Origin: Mycobacterium neglectum
Lineage (GTDB): Bacteria; Actinomycetota; Actinomycetes; Mycobacteriales; Mycobacteriaceae
Assembly (NCBI RefSeq): GCF_002591975.1
Contig: NZ_NVQE01000008.1
Coordinates: 103,850 to 167,849, forward strand
Direction: 5' to 3'
Length of the DNA: 64,000 bases
The translations under genes and the position numbers were made by a program. The notes under the pieces are model-generated. The model saw nothing but the letters and a program-made list of their open reading frames with translations, ran no database searches and was not told the DNA's origin. This document shows positions 23,873 to 33,500 of the stretch, piece by piece (within the stretch, counting starts at the first letter, position 1; every line of letters starts with the position of its first letter).

Positions 23873-25044
23873 TTGTCGACCCACTCGCTGTAGGCCGTGC
23901 AGTTGTCACCGCTGCCGTCGACGCAGTTCTTCTGTGGTGTGGTCCAGTAGTGAATCTTTTCGGCGAAATCCTCGTCGGTCGCGTGATAGATGTCGCAGAA
24001 GTCCGGTTCGATGGTGTAGTCACACGCCTTGGCGTTCGCCGGTGCCTCACCGAAGAATTCGGCGACCTGGGCGTTGACCTGAGGTGACGAGATCCAGTCC
24101 ATCCACTTGTACATGCAATTGGGATGGGCGGCCTTCGCCGCGACCATCCAGGTGTCAGACCACCCTGTGGAACCTTCCTTGGGCAGGACGGTGTTGACCT
24201 GCACCCTGTTCTCCGCGCCGATTGTGTTTGCAATGACCTGCCAAGTCGTCCCGATAACTGAAGTGCCAGATTCGAAGGCCTGCACTTCCTTGGTGTAATC
24301 CGACCAATACTCCCCGATGTTCTCCCGCTGCTTCTTGAGCAATTCGGTTGCGGCGTCGAGCTGTTCGGGTGTCAGTGAATACGGATCGGAGATTCCGAGT
24401 TCCGGCTTGGACTTGGAAAGGTACAACGCCGCGTCGGCGATGTAGATGGGGGAGTCGTACGCGGTGACCCTACCCTTGTATGTGCCTGCCTCGTCGAACA
24501 CCGCCGACCACGAATCCGGCGCATCGCGAACGACCTCGATGTTGTACATCAGGAGATTGGCGCCCCAGCCGTGCGGGATCCCATACATCTGCCCGTCGAC
24601 CGAATTCCAGGGCTTGTCTTTGAGGAACGATGAGATCGAGGCGTAGTTCGGCACGAGATCGGTGTTGACCGGCGCCACATCGCCGGCATAGATCAAGCGA
24701 AGCGTCGCGTCACCTGACGCCGACACGCCGTCGTACTGACCGCTGCGCATCAGCTGCACCATCTCATCGGAGGTGTTCCCGAGTTTCACGTTGACCTGGC
24801 ATCCGGTCTGCTGCTCGAACGGCGTCACCCAATCGGCGCTCGGGTCGTTCGAACCGTCCTCGGCGTATCCCGCCCACGCGACGAGGTTCAGCTCGCCCTC
24901 GCCGTCGCCGACGGCGGCCAGCGGCTCCATCTTCGGCGGCGTCTCGCCTGTACCGGCTTGATCGGAACCGCAGGCCGTGGTGCCGGCGAGTACGAGCGCA
25001 GCGCACGTGGTGAGCACAAGAACGGCCAGAGACTTTGACGGCAT
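23851..25044 (-). CDS. Polyamine-type ABC transporter substrate-binding lipoprotein (PotD-like)
   Basis: 397 residues. Lipoprotein signal with lipidated Cys at residue 25 (TTACGSD). The mature protein is a two-lobe periplasmic binding fold of the spermidine/putrescine class (LNLVAWAGYAEDG, YDGVSASGDATLRLIYAGDVAPVNTDLVPN, MYGIPHGWGANLLMYN). The Trp and Asp rich pocket suits a cationic amine. Several Cys pairs in the C-terminal 80 residues (NCMYKW, AKACDY, DFCDIY, NCVDGSGDNC) are unusual and suggest disulfides in the exported domain. Three bases separate it from the ATPase gene. Confidence 0.9.
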   Translation of the reverse strand: MPSKSLAVLVLTTCAALVLAGTTACGSDQAGTGETPPKMEPLAAVGDGEGELNLVAWAGYAEDGSNDPSADWVTPFEQQTGCQVNVKLGNTSDEMVQLMRSGQYDGVSASGDATLRLIYAGDVAPVNTDLVPNYASISSFLKDKPWNSVDGQMYGIPHGWGANLLMYNIEVVRDAPDSWSAVFDEAGTYKGRVTAYDSPIYIADAALYLSKSKPELGISDPYSLTPEQLDAATELLKKQRENIGEYWSDYTKEVQAFESGTSVIGTTWQVIANTIGAENRVQVNTVLPKEGSTGWSDTWMVAAKAAHPNCMYKWMDWISSPQVNAQVAEFFGEAPANAKACDYTIEPDFCDIYHATDEDFAEKIHYWTTPQKNCVDGSGDNCTAYSEWVDKWQQIKG

Positions 25045-25047
25045 TCG

Positions 25048-26142
25048 CTACTCCTCGTTCATCAGTGTGTGGATGGCCTTCTCCGGCCATGCCAACGTGA
25101 TTGGACTGCCGTGGTGCAGGTCGGGAGGCAGCCACGTGCTGGCGGTAAGCACCGTGGCGGTCAGGGTGACGCCGAGCTGTGTATGCGCGGTGATTCGGGT
25201 CGTGGGCCCGGCGTAGATGAGTTCGGACACCGTCGCCGCGACCGTGCGTACACCGGGCACCGAGTCGGTATCGGCCGCGAAGACGCCGATGCGCTCAGGC
25301 CGGACCACGAACATTCCGGCGCGCCCGACGAGTGCTTCGGCGGCGGCACCGTCGAGCACGTTCGACGTTCCGACAAAATCCGCCACGAATCTGTTGACCG
25401 GATTCTCGTAGACTTCGCGGGCACCGCCGATCTGCTCGATGCGCCCGTGATTGAACACTGCCAGCCGGTCACATACGCTCAGCGCCTCGTCCTGGTCGTG
25501 GGTGACGATGACGAACGTGATGCCGACTTCGCGCTGGATCGCCTTGAGTTCGATCTGCATCTGCTCGCGAAGCTTGAGGTCCAGCGCGCCGAGCGGTTCG
25601 TCGAGCAGCAACACCCGTGGCCGACCCACCAGTGCGCGCGCGAGCGCAACGCGCTGACGCTGCCCGCCCGACAGCAGGTCCGGGCGTCGCGGCGCATGCT
25701 CGGTGAGCCGGACCATGTCGAGCGCGTCGCCGGTGCGACGCCTGCGTTCGGCCTTGGGAACGCCACGGACCTTGAGGCCGTACTCGACGTTCTGCGCGAC
25801 GGTCATGTGAGGGAACAGCGCGTACTCCTGGAAAACGGTGTTGACATCCCGGCGTTGCGCAGGCAGGCCTGTGACGTCCACGCCACCGAGTTTGATCACC
25901 CCTGCGGTGGGCGGCTCGAATCCCGCGATCATGCGAAGGACCGTGGTCTTGCCGGAACCGGATGGACCCAGGACGGCGAAAAATTCGCCGTCGGAGACGG
26001 CTAGGTCGGCGCCTTCGACGGCCACGACCGCAGCGCCGAACTCCTTGCGGACACCGATCAGCTCGACCTGCGGATCTCGGACTTCACCAGACACATTCAC
26101 AGCGGATTGCGCGCCGATCGTCCCCGAAGGCCCCGAAACCAT
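25048..26142 (-). CDS. ABC transporter ATP-binding protein, PotA type
   Basis: 364 residues. Walker A GPSGSGKTT near residue 60, Q-loop VFQEYALFPHMTV, signature LSGGQRQR near 155, Walker B VLLLDEPLGALD, switch His in VTHDQDEA, and a C-terminal TOBE-like regulatory domain. It is the first gene of the operon. The ATG at 26142 is chosen; a TACGAT hexamer ends five bases upstream, so the message may be nearly leaderless. Divergent from the DUF1906 gene, with two copies of a 12-bp repeat in between. Confidence 0.92.
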   Translation of the reverse strand: MVSGPSGTIGAQSAVNVSGEVRDPQVELIGVRKEFGAAVVAVEGADLAVSDGEFFAVLGPSGSGKTTVLRMIAGFEPPTAGVIKLGGVDVTGLPAQRRDVNTVFQEYALFPHMTVAQNVEYGLKVRGVPKAERRRRTGDALDMVRLTEHAPRRPDLLSGGQRQRVALARALVGRPRVLLLDEPLGALDLKLREQMQIELKAIQREVGITFVIVTHDQDEALSVCDRLAVFNHGRIEQIGGAREVYENPVNRFVADFVGTSNVLDGAAAEALVGRAGMFVVRPERIGVFAADTDSVPGVRTVAATVSELIYAGPTTRITAHTQLGVTLTATVLTASTWLPPDLHHGSPITLAWPEKAIHTLMNEE

Positions 26143-26238
26143 GGCCAATCGTATGAATTCGAATGGCCGGGCCGCAGGTCATCGAGGATTTCGCAGTGCG
26201 CCCGTTCGCATTGCCATCGCGAAGCCGGAAAAAAATCT

Positions 26239-26294
26239 TGATACAGCTGTGACCAGTGGCGCTGACGTGAAATGTGATACAGCTGTCGTACTCT
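26239..26294 (+). promoter_or_regulatory. Direct-repeat element and leaderless -10 upstream of the DUF1906 gene
   Basis: Two identical copies of TGATACAGCTGT lie at 26239-26250 and 26275-26286, 36 bp apart. Each contains the palindrome ACAGCTGT. The -10 hexamer TACTCT (26289-26294) follows the second copy by two bases and ends seven bases before the GTG at 26302. The second copy would occupy the spacer/-35 region, so a regulator bound there should affect transcription. Confidence 0.5.
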
Positions 26295-26301
26295 GTGGCA
26301 C

Positions 26302-27036
26302 GTGTCAGTTTCCCGGCGCGACGTGCTGAAAGGTGCCGCGGCGGTGCCTGCCGCCCTCGTCGCGGGCACCGGCCTGCAGGCGCTGATGTCGGCGGCTGCT
26401 CCTGCGACGGCTTCAGCGGCTCCGCTGGGCGTTCTGCTCGATTACGCCGCCGGTGTCATCCGTGCCAGCGACATCCGGGGCTCGGGCGCCTTGGGTGCCA
26501 TTCGGTACGTTTCGGACCGCCGCCCGGGTGGTGCCTGGATGCTGGGAAAGCCGATTCAGATTGCCGAGGCGCGGGACCTCTATCAAAACGGCCTCAAGAT
26601 CGTGTCCTGCTACCAGTACGGCAAGCAAGACACCGCGGACTGGCTCGGCGGGCAGAACGCCGGAGTCGCGCACGCCAAGCGGGGCTGGGAACTCCACGTG
26701 GCCGCCGGCGGCTCCTATGGGGCGCCGATCTATACGTCAATCGATGACGATCCGACATATGAGCAGTACAAACAGCAGGTCGCACCCTATCTCCGCGGTT
26801 GGGAGGCGGTGCTGGGTCACCAGCGCACCGGCGTCTACGCCAACTCCAAGACCATCGAGTGGGCCATCCAGGACGGGCTGGGCGCCTGGTACTGGCAGCA
26901 CAATTGGGGGTCGCCGGGGAAGATCGCCCACCGGGCCGCCCATCTGCACCAGGTCGAGATCGACAAGCGCTCCGTCGGGGGCGTCGGCGTCGACATCAAT
27001 CACATACTGCAGCCCCAATTCGGGCAGTGGGACTAG
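26302..27036 (+). CDS. Tat-exported DUF1906 (glycoside-hydrolase-like) protein, Rv2525c orthologue
   Basis: 244 residues. The N-terminus is a twin-arginine signal (SRRDVLKG at residues 4-11, hydrophobic stretch, cleavage near SAAP). The rest is a DUF1906 domain: LGVLLDYAAGVI at the start, YVSDRRPGG, KIVSCYQYGKQDT and the final VDINHILQPQFGQWD. The domain has a TIM-barrel, glycosidase-like fold and is thought to act on cell-wall polysaccharide. In M. tuberculosis the Tat substrate Rv2525c lies directly before fas, as here. The start is leaderless-like GTG. Confidence 0.88.
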   Translation: MSVSRRDVLKGAAAVPAALVAGTGLQALMSAAAPATASAAPLGVLLDYAAGVIRASDIRGSGALGAIRYVSDRRPGGAWMLGKPIQIAEARDLYQNGLKIVSCYQYGKQDTADWLGGQNAGVAHAKRGWELHVAAGGSYGAPIYTSIDDDPTYEQYKQQVAPYLRGWEAVLGHQRTGVYANSKTIEWAIQDGLGAWYWQHNWGSPGKIAHRAAHLHQVEIDKRSVGGVGVDINHILQPQFGQWD

Positions 27037-27531
27037 AAATCTTACCGACCAGTAGGTAAAGCTAGCAAACTTCCTGCGGTGGCCGGCGCCGTAGACAAGA
27101 CATTTCGACCCATGTTGTCGGGTCTGGGTGCCGAGATGCCGCAGGTCAAAAGTACCGAGATTTTTACATAACGATTTGATAACAATACCGCCTTGATCTG
27201 CGCTATTACACTTACTCGACCGTAACCACCCGCATGCAGGACGTTTGTCCCGGATAGGTTCGGCGCGCTCGGAGGCGTGCGTTATCGAAGCACCGGTTAC
27301 CCGTGCGTAGAACTCGCCAGTAACCATTTCGGCCGCGAAAGTGGTGCCTCCTCTTATGACACTCTTAGTGCAGCTGGAGTTGTCCGCCAGACCGGACGAA
27401 CGAGTCGGGATTCGACGCTGAATCGCAGGGCCGCCGCGCAGGAGCGCAGGCCAGCCAGCTTCTAGAGACGACACAGCCGACACAGACGACGTGCGATACG
27501 CGCTAGACGGTACCGAGGGAGAACACAAGAC
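27037..27531. promoter_or_regulatory. 495-bp region upstream of fas
   Basis: It holds no gene that I can support. Immediately after the DUF1906 stop is a TetR-type inverted repeat (27042-27059). GTAACC occurs at 27222-27227 and 27320-27325, with its inverse GGTTAC at 27295-27300. A TACACT hexamer at 27207-27212 could be a -10. Such a long region fits known control of fas by FasR, a TetR-family activator, but which bases FasR contacts cannot be told here. Confidence 0.5.
27042..27059. promoter_or_regulatory. 18-bp TetR-type inverted repeat
   Basis: TTACCGACCAGTAGGTAA has matching outer arms TTACC/GGTAA and inner AC/GT pairs (pattern TACC-N-AC-NN-GT-N-GGTA). This layout is common for TetR-family operators. 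It is six bases after the DUF1906 stop codon and about 470 bases before fas. Confidence 0.5.
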
Positions 27532-30500
27532 GTGACGATCAACGAGCAGCACCGGGTGTCCACCGAATCAGCCACCGAGCGTCCGGGATCCCGTCCGCCC
27601 GTGCATGCGCTCGTTGATCGGTTGAACGCCGGCGAGCCCTATGCCGTCGCGTTCGGCGGGCAGGGCGCGGCGTGGCTGGAGAACCTGGAAGAGCTGGTCA
27701 GCTCGGCAGGCATCGAATCCGAACTCAGTGAAGTGGTGGGCGAGGCCGAGCTGCTACTGCAACCCGTGGCGCGGGAGCTCGTCGTCGTACGGCCCATCGG
27801 CTTCGAACCGATGCAGTGGGTCAGGGCCCTCGCCGCCGAGGAGCCGCTACCCGCCACCAAACAACTCGTCACCGCCGCGATCTCGGGCCCGGGCATCCTG
27901 CTCGCCCAGATGGCCGCCATCCGCGCACTCACCAGGCAGGGCCTGGATCTGTACAACACGCCGCCCGTGGCAATGGCGGGTCACTCGCAGGGCATCATGG
28001 CCTGCGAATCGTTGCGAGCTAAGGGCGCCAAGGACGCAGAACTGCTGGCGCTGCTGCAACTGATCGGCGCGGCCGGTTCGTTGATGTCACGCCGCCGGGG
28101 CATGGTCGGCCGCGGAAACAAGACACCGATGGTGTCGGTGACCAACGTCGACCCTGAACGCATGCGCGAACTGCTCGAGGAGTTCAGCACGGATGTCCGC
28201 ACGGTGCTGCCGCCGGTGCTGTCGATCCGCAACGGCAGGCGCTCCGTCGTCATCACCGGCACGCCCGAGCAACTCGGTCGATTCGAGCTCTACTGCAGCA
28301 AGATCACCGAGCGAGAAGAAGCCGAACGCAAGAACAAGGTCCGCGGGGGCGCGGTCTTCGCCCCGGAATTCCACGGGGTGCAGGTCGAGGTCGGGTTCCA
28401 CACCCCGCGGCTGGCCGACGGTGTCGAGGTCGTCGAGGGCTGGGCCGAGAAGTGTGGAATCGACGCCGCGATGGCACACGAGATGACCGAGGCGATCTTC
28501 GTTCGCCCCATCGACTGGGTGGCTGAGATCGAGCGGCTGCACGAGTCCGGCGCGAAGTGGATCGTCGACATGGGACCCGCCGATACCGTGACGCGCCTGA
28601 CCGCCCCGGTGATCCGGGGTCTCGGGGTCGGAATCGTTCCCGCGGCCACCCGCGCCGGGCAACGCAATCTGTTCACCGTCGGTGCCGAACCCGAGGTGCC
28701 GCCTCCGTGGTCGAGCTATGCGCCGACGACCGTGAAGCTGCCCGACGGCTCGGTGAAGCTGTCCACCAAGTTCACCCGACTGACCGGGCGGTCGCCCATC
28801 CTGCTTGCGGGCATGACCCCCACGACGGTCGACGCGAAGATCGTCGCCGCGGCGGCCAACGCGGGCCACTGGGCCGAACTGGCCGGCGGCGGTCAGGTCA
28901 CCGAGGAGATCTTCTCCGACCGCATCGCCGAACTCACCACGCTTCTCGAGCCGGGCCGCGCTGTGCAGTTCAACACGCTGTTCCTGGATCCCTATCTGTG
29001 GAAGCTGCAGGTCGGTGGAAAACGACTGGTGCAGAAGGCACGTCAGTCCGGCGCCCCGATCGACGGTGTCGTGGTCAGTGCGGGCATCCCCGATCTCGAG
29101 GACGCCGTCGACCTGATCGACGAGTTGAACACCGTGGGCCTCAGCCACGTGGTGTTCAAACCCGGCACGGTCGGCCAGATCAAGTCGGTCATCAATATCG
29201 CCACCGAGGTGCCCGGCAAGGACGTGATCGTGCACATCGAGGGTGGACGCGCGGGCGGTCACCATTCGTGGGAGGACCTCGACGACCTACTGCTGGCGAC
29301 GTATGCCGATCTGCGGAAGCTGTCGAATATCACCATCTGCGTCGGCGGCGGCATCGGCACACCCGAGCGAGCGGCGGAGTACCTGTCGGGTGCCTGGGCC
29401 AAGGCTTACGGATTCCCCGAGATGCCGGTCGACGGGATTCTCGTCGGAACCGCAGCCATGGCGACGCTGGAGGCGACGACCTCGCCTGCTGTCAAGCAGC
29501 TGCTGGTCGAGACCAGCGGAACCGACCACTGGATCAGCGCCGGAAAAGCCAACGGGGGCATGGCTTCCAGCCGCAGCCAGCTGGGCGCCGACATTCACGA
29601 GATTGACAACACGGCGTCTCGGTGCGGGCGACTGCTCGACGAGGTTGCCGGCGACGCGGACGCCGTCGCGGCGCGTCGTGACGAGCTGATCGCCGCGATG
29701 GCCGACACGGCCAAGCCTTACTTCGGCGACATCGGCGACATGACTTACCTGCAGTGGCTGAAGCGCTATGTCGAACTGGCGATCGGTGACGGTGACAGCA
29801 CCGCGGACACCGCGACCCCCGGCAGCCCGTGGATCGCCGACACCTGGCGGGACCGGTTCGCCGACATGCTCAAGCGCGCCGAGGCGCGACTGCATCCGCA
29901 GGACTCCGGGCCGATCGAGACGCTGTTCACGGACAGCCCCGAAGGCCAAGCGCTGCTGGATAATCCGCAGAACGCAATCGATCTCCTGCAGGATCGCTAC
30001 CCCGATTCCGGGACGCTCAAGCTGCATCCGGCCGACGTACCGTTCTTCATCACGCTCTGCAAGACGCCGGGCAAGCCGGTCAACTTCGTGCCCGTCATCG
30101 ACAAGGATGTGCGGCGCTGGTGGCGCAGCGATTCGTTGTGGCAGGCGCATGACGCGCGCTATACCGCCGACCAGGTGTGCATCATCCCGGGCACAGAGGC
30201 GGTCGCCGGGATCACGCGCGTCGACGAACCGGTCGGCGAACTGCTGGACCGCTTCGAGCAGGCGTCCATCGACGAGTTGCTTGTGGCCGGCGCTGAGCCG
30301 ACGCCGGCGGTGTCCCGTCGACAGGCCCGCAGTGATGTCACCGGTGCGCTCGCGGTCGTGCTCGATTCACCCGACGTGCTGTGGGCGGGCCGGACCGCCA
30401 TCAACCCGGTGCACCGCATCGGCGCGCCGGACGAATGGCAGGCCAACGAAAACCGCAGCGCTACACACCCGTCCACGGGTGCCCGGCTGGAACTGAGCGG

Positions 30501-33500
30501 TGAAACCGTCACGCTGAGTGTTCCGCTGAGCGACATCTGGATCGACATCCGCTTCACGCTTGGATCCTGCACCGTTAACGGTGGTATGCCGGTCGTGACC
30601 GTCGAGGATGCTTCGAAGGCGATGCGCTCGGTCCTCGCCATCGCCGCGGGAGTCGACGGCCCCGAGGCGTTGCCGCCAGTACACGACAACACCGCGACGG
30701 TCAACGTCAAATGGGATCCCGAAGAGGTCGCCGACCACACCGGTGTCACCGCCACCTTCGGGGGACCGTTGGCGCCGGGCCTCACGCTGGTGCCGGACGC
30801 GCTCGTCGGCCACTGCTGGCCCGCGGTTTTCGCGACGATCGGTGCGGCCGTCACCGACGGCGGGATCCCCGTCGTCGAAGGTCTGCTGAGCCTGGTTCAC
30901 CTGGACCACGCCGCGCACCTGCTCACCCCAATGCCGAAGACGGTCGCTCAATTGACGGTCACCGCAACGAGTTCGGCGGCATTCGACACCGAGTACGGGC
31001 GAGTTGTGCCGGTCACCGTCGACGTCGCCGATGCCGACGGCAATGTACTGGCGAAGCTGGAGGAACGGTTCGCCATCCGGGGCCGTACCGGTGGGGCAGA
31101 ACTGAGCGACCCGCCCCGTGCCGGTGGCGCGATCACCGATAACGCGACCGAGACGCCGCGTCGTCGCCGTCGTGACGTCACCGTCGCGGCGCCGACCGAC
31201 ATGCGTGCGTTCGCGGTGGTCTCCGGGGACCACAACCCGATCCACACCGACCGTGCCGCCGCACTGCTGGCCGGCCTCGAATCACCCATTGTGCATGGCA
31301 TGTGGCTCTCGGCGGCAGCCCAGCACGTCGTCGCCGCAACCGACGGCAAGGCCGCACCGCCGGCCCGTGTGGTCGGCTGGACGTCTCGATTCCTCGGCAT
31401 GGTCCTGCCCGGCGATGACGTCGATTTCCGGGTGGACCGAGTCGGGATCGACCGTGGCGCAGAGATCGTCGAGGTCGCCGCGCGCGTCAACAACGAGCTG
31501 GTCATGTCGGCGACGGCGCAACTGGCCGCACCGAAGACCGTCTATGCGTTCCCCGGCCAAGGGATCCAGCACAAGGGCATGGGCATGGAGGTGCGCTCCC
31601 GGTCCAAGGCCGCGCGCAAGGTGTGGGACACCGCCGACAAGTTCACCCGCGAGACGTTGGGCTTCTCGGTACTGCACGTGGTGCGGGACAACCCGACCAG
31701 CCTGATCGCCAGCGGTGTGCACTACCACCACCCCGACGGCGTGCTGTTCTTGACGCAGTTCACTCAGGTCGCGATGGCGACGGTGGCGGCCGCCCAGGTC
31801 GCCGAGATGCGTGAACAGGGTGCTTTCGTCGAAGGTGCGCTGGCCTGCGGCCACTCCGTCGGCGAGTACACGGCGCTGGCCTGTGTCAGCGGTGTCTACG
31901 AGTTGGACGCCCTGCTGGAGGTGGTGTTCCATCGCGGGAGCAAGATGCACGACATCGTTCCGCGCGACCACCTCGGCCGGTCCAACTACCGGTTGGCCGC
32001 GATCCGGCCGTCGCAGATCGATCTCGACGATGCCGACGTCCCAGGATTCATCGACGAGATCGCCGAGCGCACCGGGGAATTCCTACAGATCGTGAACTTC
32101 AACCTGCGTGGCTCGCAGTACGCCATCGCCGGTACGGTCCGCGGGCTGGAGGTGCTGGAGGAAGAGGTCGAGAAGCGCCGTGAGATCAGCGGCGGAAAGC
32201 GGTCGTTCATCCTGGTGCCCGGCATCGACGTGCCGTTCCACTCGTCTGTGCTCCGCGTCGGCGTCGCCGACTTCCGCCGCTCGCTCGAGCGCGTCATGCC
32301 GCGCGACGCGGATCCCGATCTGATCGTCGGCAAGTACATCCCGAACCTGGTGCCGCGGCCGTTCACGTTGGACCGCGACTTCATTCAGGAGATCCGCGAT
32401 CTGGTGCCTGCCGAACCGCTCGACGAGATCCTCGCCGACTACGACACCTGGCGGAACGAGAAGCCGCGCGAGTTGATGCGCAAGGTCGTGATCGAGTTGC
32501 TCGCCTGGCAGTTCGCCAGCCCGGTGCGGTGGATCGAGACGCAGGACCTGCTCTTCATCGAGGAGGCCGCGGGCGGTCTCGGCATCGAGCGGTTCGTCGA
32601 GATCGGTGTGAAGTCGGCACCGACCGTCGCCGGTCTTGCGACCAATACGCTGAAGCTTCCGGAGTATTCGCACAACACCACCGAGGTGCTGAACTCGGAG
32701 CGCGATGCCGCGGTGCTGTTCGCCACGGACACCGACCCGGAGCCGGACCTCGACGCGGACGACGGAGCCGACGCGGCGCCGGCGGCCGAGGAAGCGGCCG
32801 CGTCGGTCGAGGCCGCACCCGCCCCCGCCGCGCCCGCAGCGCCGTCGGGTGGTCCACGTCCGGCCGATCTCACCTACGACGCCGCCGACGCCACAACGGC
32901 TTTGATCGCGTTGTCGGCGAAGATGCGCATCGATCAGATCGAAGCGCTCGATTCCATCGAGTCCATCACCGACGGAGCGTCGTCGCGACGCAACCAGCTG
33001 CTGGTGGATCTTGGGTCCGAGCTGAATCTCGGTGCCATCGACGGTGCCGCGGAGGCCGATCTCGCCGGGCTCAAGGGCCAGGTCACCAAGCTCGCCAGAA
33101 CCTACAAGCCTTACGGCCCAGTGCTTTCCGACGCGGTCAACGACCAGCTCCGCACGGCTCTCGGGCCGTCGGGCAAGCGCCCCGCATACATCGCCGAACG
33201 GGTCAAGAAGACCTGGGAACTCGAGGACGGCTGGGTCAAGCACGTCACTGTCGAGGTGGCGCTGGGCACCCGCGAGGGGTCCAGCGTGCGCGGCGGCGAT
33301 CTGGGCGGCCTGCACAGCGGCGCTCTCGCGGACGCGGCGAGTGTCGACAAGGTCATCGACGCCGCAGTGGCGGCGGTGGGCGCACGCAACGGTGTGGCGG
33401 TCACACTGCCCGCGGCCGCAGGTGGCGGAGGCGGTGTGGTGGATTCCGCGGCGCTCGGTGAGTTCGCCGAAAAGGTGACCGGACCGAACGGTGTGCTCGC

